Of a stretch of 64,000 bases of DNA, positions 50,831-58,663 are shown piece after piece. The first letter of the stretch is position 1. Each line of letters opens with the position of its first letter. The stretch spans positions 124,001 to 188,000 of the forward strand of contig CAWJIJ010000009.1 of the NCBI GenBank assembly GCA_963842955.1, given 5' to 3'. The notes under the pieces are model-generated. The model saw nothing but the letters and a program-made list of their open reading frames with translations. It was not told the DNA's origin and did not search any database. The position numbers and the translations under genes were made by a program. Source of the stretch: JARFQW01 sp963842955 (lineage in GTDB: Bacteria; Pseudomonadota; Gammaproteobacteria; Steroidobacterales; XN24).

Positions 50831-52723
50831 TTAGCGACCGCCGGACACGTTGCGCGGCGAGGCCAGTTCACGCCAATGGCGTACGGAAGCCAGGACCGAG
50901 GCAGGATCCAGGCCCGCCAGGGTCAGGCACTCCGATCGGGACGCGTGCGGTATGAAGGCATCGGGAATGCCCAGGTTCAGGACAGGCACCCGGACCCCCA
51001 GTGCCGCCAGGGTCTCGTTGACGGCGCTGCCGGCGCCGCCCGCCACCACATTGTCCTCCAGGGTCACCAGTGCGTCGTGGGTTTCCGCCATGCTGAGAAT
51101 GGTGGCCTCGTCGATCGGCTTGACAAAGCGCATGTTGACCACGGTCGCGTCCAGTTCCTCCGCCACCTGTTCCGCCGTGGGTACCATGGCGCCGAAGGCC
51201 AGAAGCGCGATATCCCGGCCCTTGCGTCGTACCTCGGCCTCGCCGATAGGCAGCGCGGTCATGGCTGTCTCGATCTTCACGCCGGGGCCCTGGCCGCGCG
51301 GATACCGCACCGCCGATGGGCCGTCATGGCAGATGCCCGTGTAGAGCATCTGCCGGCATTCGTTCTCGTCCGCCGGCGCCATGATCGTCATGTTGGGTAT
51401 GCAGCGGAGGAAGGACAGATCAAAGGTGCCGTGGTGGGTGGGACCGTCGTTGCCCACGAAGCCGCCGCGATCGATGGCGAACAGCACCGGCAAATTCTGC
51501 AGCGCGACGTCATGAATCGCCTGGTCATAGGCCCGCTGGAGAAAGGTGGAATAGATGGCCACCACCGGCCGCATGCCCTCGCAGGCCAAACCGGCGCCGA
51601 GAGTGACCGAGTGCTGCTCGGCGATACCGACGTCGAAATAGCGCTCAGGGAAGCGCTTCTCGAACTCCACCATCCCGGAGCCTTCCCGCATGGCGGGTGT
51701 GATGCCGACGACCCTGGGATCGGCTTCGGCCATATCGCACAACCAGGTCCCGAAAATGCTCGAATAGCTGGGTCCTGAGGGTTTCTTGCGGATGATCTCG
51801 CCGGCCTTCGGGTCGAAGGGACCCGGTCCGTGCCACTTGATGGGATCGGCCTCGGCCGGTTCGTAGCCCTTGCCCTTCTGGGTCATCACGTGCAGGAACT
51901 GGGGCCCCTTGAGGTCGCGGACGTTGTTGAGTGTTCGCACCAGAACGTCGACATCGTGGCCGTCGATGGGCCCGATGTAGTTCAGCCCCAGCTCTTCGAA
52001 CAGGGTGCCCGGCAGCACCATGCCCTTCATGTGTTCTTCCGAGCGGCGCGCCAGCTCCCACACCGTGGGGAGTCGCCGGATCAGCTTTTTGCTGCCTTCA
52101 CGGACGTTGGAGTACAGCTTGCCGGACAGCACGGTGGCCAGGTAGTTGGACATCGCGCCGACATTCTCGGAAATGGACATGTCGTTGTCGTTGAGGATGA
52201 CCAGGAGATCCACGTCCAGGCTCCCGGCATGACACAGGGCCTCGTAGGCCAGCCCCGCCGTCAGCGCCCCGTCGCCGATGACGGCCACGACTCTGCGATC
52301 CTCGGACTTCTGCGCCGCCGCAATGGCCATGCCGAGGGCGGCGCTGACCGACGTGCTCGAATGGCCCACCCCGAAGGTGTCGTACTCGCTTTCCTCCCGC
52401 GTAGGGAAGGGTGCCAGTCCGTCAAGCTGGCGAATGCTGCCCAGCGCATCGCGGCGGCCGGTCAGAATCTTGTGGGGATACGCCTGGTGGCCCACATCCC
52501 AGACCAATCGGTCCTTTGGCGTGTCGTAGACATAGTGGAGCGCGCAAGCCAGTTCGACGGTGCCCAGGTTTGCAGCAAAGTGCCCGCCCGTGGACGCCAT
52601 CGTCTCGATGAGGTAGTCGCGCAGCTCGGCGCTGAGCGGCCCCAGCTGTTCCTCGTCCAGCGCCCGAAGATTCTCCGGGGACTCGACGCCGAACAGGAGG
52701 GGATATCTGGAACCGATTGTCAT
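50831..52723 (-). CDS. dxs: 1-deoxy-D-xylulose-5-phosphate synthase (Dxs)
   Basis: TPP enzyme, first step of the MEP isoprenoid pathway. 630 residues: D-V-G-H-Q-A-Y-P-H-K-I-L-T-G near 75, G-D-G-A-L-T-A-G-L-A-Y-E-A-L (TPP motif), E-Q-H-S-V-T and D-R-G-G-F-V-G-N-D-G-P-T-H-H-G. Follows ispA by ~100 bases. It supplies precursors for the menaquinone tail made through menA. Confidence 0.96.
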   Translation of the reverse strand: MTIGSRYPLLFGVESPENLRALDEEQLGPLSAELRDYLIETMASTGGHFAANLGTVELACALHYVYDTPKDRLVWDVGHQAYPHKILTGRRDALGSIRQLDGLAPFPTREESEYDTFGVGHSSTSVSAALGMAIAAAQKSEDRRVVAVIGDGALTAGLAYEALCHAGSLDVDLLVILNDNDMSISENVGAMSNYLATVLSGKLYSNVREGSKKLIRRLPTVWELARRSEEHMKGMVLPGTLFEELGLNYIGPIDGHDVDVLVRTLNNVRDLKGPQFLHVMTQKGKGYEPAEADPIKWHGPGPFDPKAGEIIRKKPSGPSYSSIFGTWLCDMAEADPRVVGITPAMREGSGMVEFEKRFPERYFDVGIAEQHSVTLGAGLACEGMRPVVAIYSTFLQRAYDQAIHDVALQNLPVLFAIDRGGFVGNDGPTHHGTFDLSFLRCIPNMTIMAPADENECRQMLYTGICHDGPSAVRYPRGQGPGVKIETAMTALPIGEAEVRRKGRDIALLAFGAMVPTAEQVAEELDATVVNMRFVKPIDEATILSMAETHDALVTLEDNVVAGGAGSAVNETLAALGVRVPVLNLGIPDAFIPHASRSECLTLAGLDPASVLASVRHWRELASPRNVSGGR

Positions 52724-52822
52724 TGCTTTACCCGAGTCCGCGCCTCGGCCCGTGTATACCCGAGCCGGCTTACGCGCATCGAACGATTATCAGTCAGAAA
52801 GCCGGGTCTGTCCAAGCAGGAC

Positions 52823-53713
52823 TCAATATCGCCGGCGGGTGAGCAACGACGACAGGCCAATCAGCGGTTCGGCGCTGGCCCCCAGGCTCTCCAGGGCCGA
52901 CACGGCGCTGTCATGGAGCTGTTCGAGGCACTTTTTGGACTCCGAGAGACCAATGATCGAAGGAAACGTCGGCTTTTCGAGCGCCGCATCGGCCTGGCTG
53001 CGCTTTCCCAACGTCTCCGTATCGCCTTCCACGTCCAGGATGTCGTCCCGGATCTGGAACGCGAGGCCGATGGATTCGCCGAAGGTCTCCAGCCCGCCCA
53101 GTGCCGCCGGGTCGGGATTCTCCATGCTGTGGGCCGCCATCAGGACGCTCGCCCGGATGAGCGCGCCCGTCTTGCGCCGATGCATCGCTTCAAGCTCGGC
53201 CAGGTTCATCGGCTGACCCGTTGCAGCCAGGTCGATGGCCTGGCCCCCCGCCATGCCCGCCGGGCCACTCGCTTCCGCCAGGATCCGGATGATCCTCAGC
53301 CGCTGCCTTGCCGAAGGCACCATCGCGTCGTCCGCGGCAAGAATTTCGAAAGCCAGAACCTGAAGGGCGTCACCGGCCAGTATGGCGGTCGCTTCATCGA
53401 AGGCCTTGTGACAGGTCGGCCGGCCTCGCCTGAGATCGTCGTCATCCATGGCCGGGAGGTCATCGTGCACGAGGGAATAGGCATGAATGAGCTCGGCGGC
53501 ACAGGCCGGGCCGTCAAGACGATCAGCCGGGACGCCGATCGCCTCGCCCGTCAGGTACACGAGCAGTGGCCGCACCCGCTTGCCGCCGCCGAGAACCGCG
53601 TACCGCATGGCCTCGTGAAGACGCTGCGGGGTTTCCGAGGGCGCGGGCAGCCACCTGTCCAGCGCCAGCTCAACGCGTTCCCGGTAGCGATCCAAAGGCA
53701 GTTCGACCCTCAA
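52823..53713 (-). CDS. ispA: Farnesyl/geranyl diphosphate synthase (IspA)
   Basis: Short-chain trans-prenyl synthase. 296 residues with first Asp-rich motif D-D-L-P-A-M-D-D-D-D near residue 85, second D-D-I-L-D, and G-G-G-K-R-V-R-P near 43. TTG start at 53713 overlaps the xseB stop as TTGA. Classic xseB-ispA-dxs order. Confidence 0.94.
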   Translation of the reverse strand: MRVELPLDRYRERVELALDRWLPAPSETPQRLHEAMRYAVLGGGKRVRPLLVYLTGEAIGVPADRLDGPACAAELIHAYSLVHDDLPAMDDDDLRRGRPTCHKAFDEATAILAGDALQVLAFEILAADDAMVPSARQRLRIIRILAEASGPAGMAGGQAIDLAATGQPMNLAELEAMHRRKTGALIRASVLMAAHSMENPDPAALGGLETFGESIGLAFQIRDDILDVEGDTETLGKRSQADAALEKPTFPSIIGLSESKKCLEQLHDSAVSALESLGASAEPLIGLSSLLTRRRY

Positions 53714-53967
53714 CGGTCTTCGGCGAGGGGCTCGAGGCGTTCGGCGTCTCCGTCAGCCGTCAGCACTGCCACCCGCTGCTCGGCTTCGCGCAGGGCGGTC
53801 TGGCAATAACGGGTCAGCGAAACGCCCCGCTCGAAGGCTTCGAGGGACGCTTCGAGGGACAACTCTCCCCGTTCCAGCTCCTCGACCAGGGATTCAAGCT
53901 CTTTCAGGGCAGATTCGAAATCGGCGGAATCGGCCGCCGCGGCCGAAGGGTCAGGACTTTCCGACAT
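53710..53967 (-). CDS. xseB: Exodeoxyribonuclease VII small subunit (XseB)
   Basis: 85 residues: F-E-x-A-L-x-E-L-E-x-L-V-E-x-L-E-x-G-E-L-S-L-E-x-S-L-x-x-F-E-x-G pattern of XseB is complete. Partner XseA is not in the window. First gene of xseB-ispA-dxs(-folE2); about 170 bases separate it from the divergent rubrerythrin gene. Confidence 0.95.
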   Translation of the reverse strand: MSESPDPSAAAADSADFESALKELESLVEELERGELSLEASLEAFERGVSLTRYCQTALREAEQRVAVLTADGDAERLEPLAEDR

Positions 53968-54030
53968 GGCGTCTCTCCGGAGGGCGACTAACCTTAACGA
54001 TGAGGTCCGGGGGGGTCAATGCGGCCGCGG

Positions 54031-54059
54031 TTGACACCCATCGACCCGAGGACTACCTT
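54031..54059 (+). promoter_or_regulatory. Candidate promoter of the rubrerythrin operon
   Basis: A perfect -35 consensus TTGACA (54031-54036), 17-base spacer and TACCTT (54054-54059), a weak -10. The palindrome just downstream would cover the start-site region. CATAAT at 54065-54070 is a better -10 but lacks a -35. Confidence 0.45.
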
Positions 54060-54067
54060 TTCGTCAT

Positions 54068-54088
54068 AATTTAGATCCGTTCTAAATT
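54068..54088. promoter_or_regulatory. Perfect 8-5-8 palindrome, probable operator of the rubrerythrin operon
   Basis: AATTTAGA (54068-54075), spacer TCCGT, TCTAAATT (54081-54088). An AT-rich 21-base perfect inverted repeat in GC-rich DNA, 48 bases before the rubrerythrin ATG and beside the candidate promoter. The core TTAGA-N5-TCTAA resembles the PerR-type Fur-family box. The regulator is not identified. Confidence 0.6.
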
Positions 54089-54136
54089 TCGCATCCAAGC
54101 CACCGTTTCTACCGCATAGTCACGAGGACACTGCCC

Positions 54137-54556
54137 ATGTCGCTGAAAGACAGCAAAACCGAACAGAATCTGAAGGACGCGTTTGCCGGAGAGTCAATGG
54201 CCAACCGTCGCTACCTGTATTTCGCATCCAAGGCCGACGTGGAAGGCTACAACGACGTTTCCACCGTGTTCCGTTCCACCGCCGAGGGAGAGACCGGCCA
54301 TGCCCACGGTCATCTCGAGTATCTGGAGGAGGTTGGCGATCCGGCCACGGGCCTGCCGATCGGCGGAACGTCCGACAACCTCAAGGCGGCCATCGCCGGC
54401 GAAACCCACGAGTACACCGATATGTACCCGGGCATGGCCAAGACCGCCCGGGACGAGGGCTTCGACGAGATCGCCGACTGGTTCGAGACGCTGGCGAAGG
54501 CCGAGCGCAGCCACGCCAATCGCTTTCAGAAGGCCCTGGACAACATGGCTGACTGA
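54137..54556 (+). CDS. Rubrerythrin (ferritin-like, without rubredoxin domain)
   Basis: 139-residue di-iron four-helix protein for peroxide reduction. E-x-x-H-type ligands: G-E-S-M-A-N-R-R-Y near residue 20, A-E-G-E-T-G-H-A-H near 53, G-E-T-H-E-Y near 93 and E-R-S-H near 128. No C-terminal rubredoxin, so electrons must come from another protein. GAGGA lies upstream of ATG 54137. First gene before a Fe-S CCG protein and DUF3501. Confidence 0.93.
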   Translation: MSLKDSKTEQNLKDAFAGESMANRRYLYFASKADVEGYNDVSTVFRSTAEGETGHAHGHLEYLEEVGDPATGLPIGGTSDNLKAAIAGETHEYTDMYPGMAKTARDEGFDEIADWFETLAKAERSHANRFQKALDNMAD

Positions 54557-54576
54557 TCGCAATCGCCTCGATTAAG

Positions 54577-54598
54577 TCAGCCCCTGGTTAGGGGCTGA
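54577..54598 (+). terminator. Hairpin after the rubrerythrin gene
   Basis: TCAGCCCC and GGGGCTGA, an 8-base perfect stem with a 6-base loop, 21 bases after the rubrerythrin stop. No T tract follows. It may be a partial terminator or a 3'-end stabiliser that makes rubrerythrin mRNA more abundant than the genes behind it. Confidence 0.45.
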
Positions 54599-54610
54599 GT
54601 GGCCAAAGGA

Positions 54611-54639
54611 GCGCCGCCGGGTGGTAATCCCGGCGGCGC
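54611..54639 (+). repeat. Strong inverted repeat in the leader of the Fe-S protein gene
   Basis: Eleven-base perfect arms (54611-54621, 54629-54639; GCGCCGCCGGG and its complement) with a 7-base loop, 30 bases before the next ATG. Flanking GGCC and TGGCC could lengthen the stem. It could work with the hairpin before it as a control point between rubrerythrin and the downstream genes. Confidence 0.5.
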
Positions 54640-54669
54640 CCGTGGCCCAAACGCGCAGTGAGCTGAAAA

Positions 54670-56010
54670 ATGTCCAACGAACGTACCACTCGCGAAGGGA
54701 GTCTCGAGGCCCCCACGCGGCATCCCCTGGACTGGAAGTCCGATGAATTCTGGGACGAGGGGAGCCTTTTCAAGGAACTCGAGCGGGTCTACGACATCTG
54801 CCACGGCTGCAGGCGGTGTTTCAGCCTCTGTCACTCCTTCCCGACGCTTTTCGACGCCGTCGACGAATCCGAAACCGGCGAGGTCGACGGTATCAGCCGA
54901 AAAGCCTACTGGGATGTGGTGGACCACTGCTATCTGTGTGACATGTGCTACATGTCGAAGTGTCCCTACGTGCCTCCCCATGAGTGGAACGTGGATTTCC
55001 CGCACCTGATGCTGCGCGCGAAGGCCGTTCGATTCCAAAAGGAGGGTGCCAGTCGCCGCGACCGCCTGTTGAGCGCCACCGATACGGTGGGAAGCCTGGC
55101 AGGGATACCCGTGGTGGCCGAAGTCGTTAATGCGGTCAACCGCAGCGACGCCGGCCGGAAGCTTCTTTCGAAAGCCCTCGGTGTTCATCCGGATGCCCCC
55201 ATACCGACTTACCACAGCCGCCCCCTTCGATCGCGGCTGAAGATCCGCTCCGCAGCGGACGCGCCGGCCGAGCCCACCGATGACACCCGCGGCCGGGTCG
55301 TGCTGTTTGCAACCTGTTATGGCAACCGCAACGTTCCGGAGGTGGGCGAAGATCTTGCGGCGGTTTTCGAACACAACGGCATTCCCGTTACGCTGGCGCC
55401 CAGCGAGCGCTGCTGCGGCATGCCCAAGCTGGAGCTCGGCGATCTCGAGTCCGTGGCCCAGGCCATGGAAGCCAACGTGCCCGTCCTGGCCAGGCTGGTG
55501 GACGAGGGCTGGGACATCGTGGCACCGGTTCCCTCTTGCGTGCTGATGTTCAAGCAGGAACTCCCGCTGATGTTTCCCGACCGGGAGGACGTGGCGAAGG
55601 TTGCCGCCGCGATGTTCGATCCCTTCAATTACCTCATGCTCCGGCACAAGGCCGGCAAGCTGAAGACGAATTTTTCGAAATCACTCGGCAAGGTGGCCTA
55701 CCAGGTTCCCTGCCACCTCAGGGTCCAGAATATCGGTCTGAAAACCCGCGAGGTTCTGAGTCTCGTGCCGGACACTCACGTGGATGCCATCGAGCGGTGT
55801 TCCGGCCATGACGGAACTTATGCGGTGAAAAACGAGTTCCACGACGTTTCCCTCAAGATTGCCCGGCCGGTGATCCGCAAGGTGAACCAGTCCGGTTGCG
55901 ATCATTTCACCAGCGACTGCCCGATGGCCGGTGACCAGATCGCGCATGGCGTCGAGGGGAAGGAAGCCCGCCATCCCGCGAGCCTGCTTCGGCTGGCCTA
56001 CGGGATCTGA
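54670..56010 (+). CDS. GlpC-like (Fe-S)-binding protein with CCG domains
   Basis: 446 residues in the GlpC/heterodisulfide-reductase D style. The N-terminal half has two 4Fe-4S sites: C-H-G-C-R-R-C-F-S-L-C near residue 41 and C-Y-L-C-D-M-C-Y-M-S-K-C-P near 86. The C-terminal CCG domains carry E-R-C-C-G-M-P-K near 258 and C-S-G-H-D-G-T near 377. Not a true GlpC by context (no glpAB); with rubrerythrin and DUF3501 it probably passes electrons to rubrerythrin. No SD sequence of note. Confidence 0.87.
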   Translation: MSNERTTREGSLEAPTRHPLDWKSDEFWDEGSLFKELERVYDICHGCRRCFSLCHSFPTLFDAVDESETGEVDGISRKAYWDVVDHCYLCDMCYMSKCPYVPPHEWNVDFPHLMLRAKAVRFQKEGASRRDRLLSATDTVGSLAGIPVVAEVVNAVNRSDAGRKLLSKALGVHPDAPIPTYHSRPLRSRLKIRSAADAPAEPTDDTRGRVVLFATCYGNRNVPEVGEDLAAVFEHNGIPVTLAPSERCCGMPKLELGDLESVAQAMEANVPVLARLVDEGWDIVAPVPSCVLMFKQELPLMFPDREDVAKVAAAMFDPFNYLMLRHKAGKLKTNFSKSLGKVAYQVPCHLRVQNIGLKTREVLSLVPDTHVDAIERCSGHDGTYAVKNEFHDVSLKIARPVIRKVNQSGCDHFTSDCPMAGDQIAHGVEGKEARHPASLLRLAYGI

Positions 56011-56057
56011 TCGCCATTTGATTTCATTGACAGCCCGGATTTGAGGAGAAGATTTCC

Positions 56058-56642
56058 GTGACCTCCCTGACGCGAGAAGACTTGTATAGCCTGGAAGACT
56101 ACGCGCGCATTCGCCATGATTTCCGCCAGCGGGTGCTTGAGCACAAGCGTGACCGGCACCTCTCGCTTTCGCCGAATGCGACCCTGTACTTCGAGGACCG
56201 GATGACCATGCACTACCAGGTGCAGGAAATGCTGCGGGCCGAACGGATTTTCGAGTCCGAAGGCATCGAGGACGAGTTGGCTGCCTATAACCCACTTATA
56301 CCGGATGGGGATAACTGGAAGGCCACCTTCATGCTGGAGTATCCGGAGGTGGAAGAGCGCCGGGTTGCGCTGTCCCGTCTGATCGGCGTGGAGGACCGGG
56401 TATGGATCCGGGTGGCCGGTCATGAGCCGGTTTTTGCCATTGCGGACGAAGATCTGGAGCGGGAAACCGAAGAAAAGACCTCGTCGGTTCATTTCCTGCG
56501 TTTTCAGCTGACTCCCGAGATAATTGCCAGTCTGCGCGACGGGGCCCCTTTATCCGCCGGAATTGCCCACGAAAATCTGGACGTGACCCTGGAGCCTGTT
56601 CCGGACAACATACGAACGGCGCTGATCGCGGATCTCGCCTGA
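56058..56642 (+). CDS. DUF3501 family protein
   Basis: 194 residues with the family start L-T-R-E-D-L-Y-S-L-E-x-Y-x-x-x-R, then F-E-D-R-M-T-M-x-Y-Q-V-Q-E-M-L-R. Unknown function; gene neighbourhoods link it with rubrerythrin and the Fe-S protein here, suggesting a shared oxidative or iron-related job. GTG start 56058 with GAGGAGAAG upstream. Confidence 0.87.
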   Translation: MTSLTREDLYSLEDYARIRHDFRQRVLEHKRDRHLSLSPNATLYFEDRMTMHYQVQEMLRAERIFESEGIEDELAAYNPLIPDGDNWKATFMLEYPEVEERRVALSRLIGVEDRVWIRVAGHEPVFAIADEDLERETEEKTSSVHFLRFQLTPEIIASLRDGAPLSAGIAHENLDVTLEPVPDNIRTALIADLA

Positions 56643-56668
56643 CGAAATTTCTGGCTTCGTAGCACCTG

Positions 56669-56701
56669 CCGGCCCGGCGCGATAGAATCGCGCCGGGCCG
56701 G
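56669..56701. terminator. Long GC-rich hairpin between the DUF3501 gene and parE
   Basis: Fifteen-base perfect arms (56669-56683 and 56687-56701) with a 3-base loop AGA, 27 bases after the DUF3501 stop. It probably stops transcription of the rubrerythrin operon. No T tract. The loop region contains TAGAAT, a -10-like hexamer, so promoter function for parE is also possible. Confidence 0.5.
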
Positions 56702-56758
56702 TCGCCGTTTCCGGCCTTTCCGTTTCAAAACCGTCACCACGCAAGTATCCCAGCACGG

Positions 56759-58645
56759 ATGAGTCAGGACTACATCGCGTCCGATATCGAGGTCTTGAGC
56801 GGCCTCGATCCTGTCCGGCGCCGGCCGGGCATGTACACCGATACGGCTCGGCCCAACCACCTCGCCCAGGAAGTCGTCGACAACAGCGTTGACGAAGCGC
56901 TGGCCGGGCATTGCCGGACCATCGACGTCACGCTCTTCAAGGATGGATCCCTCCAGGTGCAGGACGATGGCCGCGGCATGCCCGTGGACGTTCATCCGGA
57001 GGAGAAGGTCCCCGGAGTCGAGCTGATCCTCACGCGGCTGCACGCGGGCGGCAAGTTCTCCAACAAGAACTACCGCTTTTCCGGCGGTCTGCACGGGGTC
57101 GGCGTTTCCGTGGTCAATGCGCTGTCGAGGAACCTGGAAGTCTGGGTCCGACGGGGTGGGCAGGAATACAACATGAGCTTCGCCGGCGGCGACAAGCGCA
57201 GCGACCTGGAAGTCGTCGGCAAAGTAGGCCGCGCCAATACCGGAACGACCATCCGGTTCTGGCCGGAAGAACGATATTTCGATTCGCCCCGTTTCTCGCT
57301 GCCGCGTCTCAAGCACCTGCTCCGGGCCAAGGCCGTGCTCTGTCCCGGCCTGAAAATGCGCCTTACCGTGGAAGCGAGCGGGGAGCGCGAGGAGTGGCTG
57401 TATGAGGGAGGTCTGGCAGACTATCTCGGGGAAAGTCTCGGCGATGCCGAGCGCATACCGGCTGAGCCCTTCACCGGCGACGTGGAAAGCGATAACGAAG
57501 CGGCCCAGTGGGCCCTCGTCTGGGTTCCCGGGGCCGGGAACATGGTTGCCGAGAGCTACGTCAACCTCATCCCCACGGCTCAGGGCGGCACCCACGTCAA
57601 CGGCCTGCGGGCCGGACTCACCGAGGCGGTTCGAGAGTTCTGCGAGTTCCGGAGTCTGCTGCCCCGTGGCCTGAGGATCACCCCCGATGACGTCTGGGAG
57701 TCGGTGGCGTTCGTTCTGTCCGTGAAAATGGAGGACCCCCAGTTCTCCGGGCAGACCAAGGAGCGGCTTTCCTCCAGGGAGTGTGCGGCTTTCCTGTCGG
57801 GCATCGTCAAGGACGCCCTGGCCCTTTGGCTGAATCAGCATCCGGAGGCGGGAGAGGCGATTGCCCAGTTGGCCATCGACAACGCCCAGCGCCGGGCCAA
57901 GGCCAGCCGCAAGGTCGTCCGGAAACGGATCGTGAGCGGGCCTGCGCTGCCGGGCAAACTGGCGGACTGTACAAGCCAGGATCCGGATCGCACCGAGCTG
58001 TTCCTGGTCGAGGGCGATTCGGCGGGTGGTTCGGCCAAGCAGGCACGGGATCGGGAGTTCCAGGCGGTCATGCCGCTGCGCGGCAAGATCCTCAATACCT
58101 GGGAGGTGGATCCCGCGGAGGTCCTGGGTTCCCAGGAAGTGCACAACATCAGTATTGCGCTGGGCGTTGATCCGGGCTCCGACGATTTGAAGGGTCTTCG
58201 CTACAGCAAGGTTTGCGTGCTGGCGGACGCCGACTCGGACGGCGCACATATCGCGACGCTGCTCTGCGCCCTGTTTCTGAGGCATTTTCGCCCCCTGGTC
58301 GCGGCCGGGCATGTCTATGTCGCGATGCCTCCCCTGTACCGGATCGATGTCGGCAAGCAGGTGTTCTACGCGCTGGACGACGGCGAGCGACAGGGTGTTC
58401 TGGACCGGGTAGAGGCGGAGAAGCTCAAGGGCAAGGTCGTAGTGACGCGGTTCAAGGGGCTGGGTGAGATGAGCGCGACCCAGCTTCGGGAAACGACGAT
58501 GGCCACCGAGACGCGGCGCCTGGTACAGCTGACTATTGCCCCCGGCGACAACACCAACCAGACCGTGGACATGCTGTTGAACAAGAAGCGCGCATCGGAT
58601 CGGCGCGCATGGCTGCAGACCAAGGGCAATCTTGCCGAGGTCTGA
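56759..58645 (+). CDS. parE: DNA topoisomerase IV subunit B (ParE)
   Basis: ATPase subunit for chromosome decatenation. 628 residues: G-M-Y, E-V-V-D-N-S-V-D-E-A-L (GHKL), G-R-G-M-P-V-D, G-L-H-G-V-G, the toprim E-G-D-S-A-G-G-S and D-A-D-S-D-G, and R-F-K-G-L-G-E-M at the end. Length matches ParE (630) rather than GyrB. Followed by parC 18 bases later. Confidence 0.96.
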   Translation: MSQDYIASDIEVLSGLDPVRRRPGMYTDTARPNHLAQEVVDNSVDEALAGHCRTIDVTLFKDGSLQVQDDGRGMPVDVHPEEKVPGVELILTRLHAGGKFSNKNYRFSGGLHGVGVSVVNALSRNLEVWVRRGGQEYNMSFAGGDKRSDLEVVGKVGRANTGTTIRFWPEERYFDSPRFSLPRLKHLLRAKAVLCPGLKMRLTVEASGEREEWLYEGGLADYLGESLGDAERIPAEPFTGDVESDNEAAQWALVWVPGAGNMVAESYVNLIPTAQGGTHVNGLRAGLTEAVREFCEFRSLLPRGLRITPDDVWESVAFVLSVKMEDPQFSGQTKERLSSRECAAFLSGIVKDALALWLNQHPEAGEAIAQLAIDNAQRRAKASRKVVRKRIVSGPALPGKLADCTSQDPDRTELFLVEGDSAGGSAKQARDREFQAVMPLRGKILNTWEVDPAEVLGSQEVHNISIALGVDPGSDDLKGLRYSKVCVLADADSDGAHIATLLCALFLRHFRPLVAAGHVYVAMPPLYRIDVGKQVFYALDDGERQGVLDRVEAEKLKGKVVVTRFKGLGEMSATQLRETTMATETRRLVQLTIAPGDNTNQTVDMLLNKKRASDRRAWLQTKGNLAEV

Positions 58646-58663
58646 GGAGAACAGGCAGGAACA

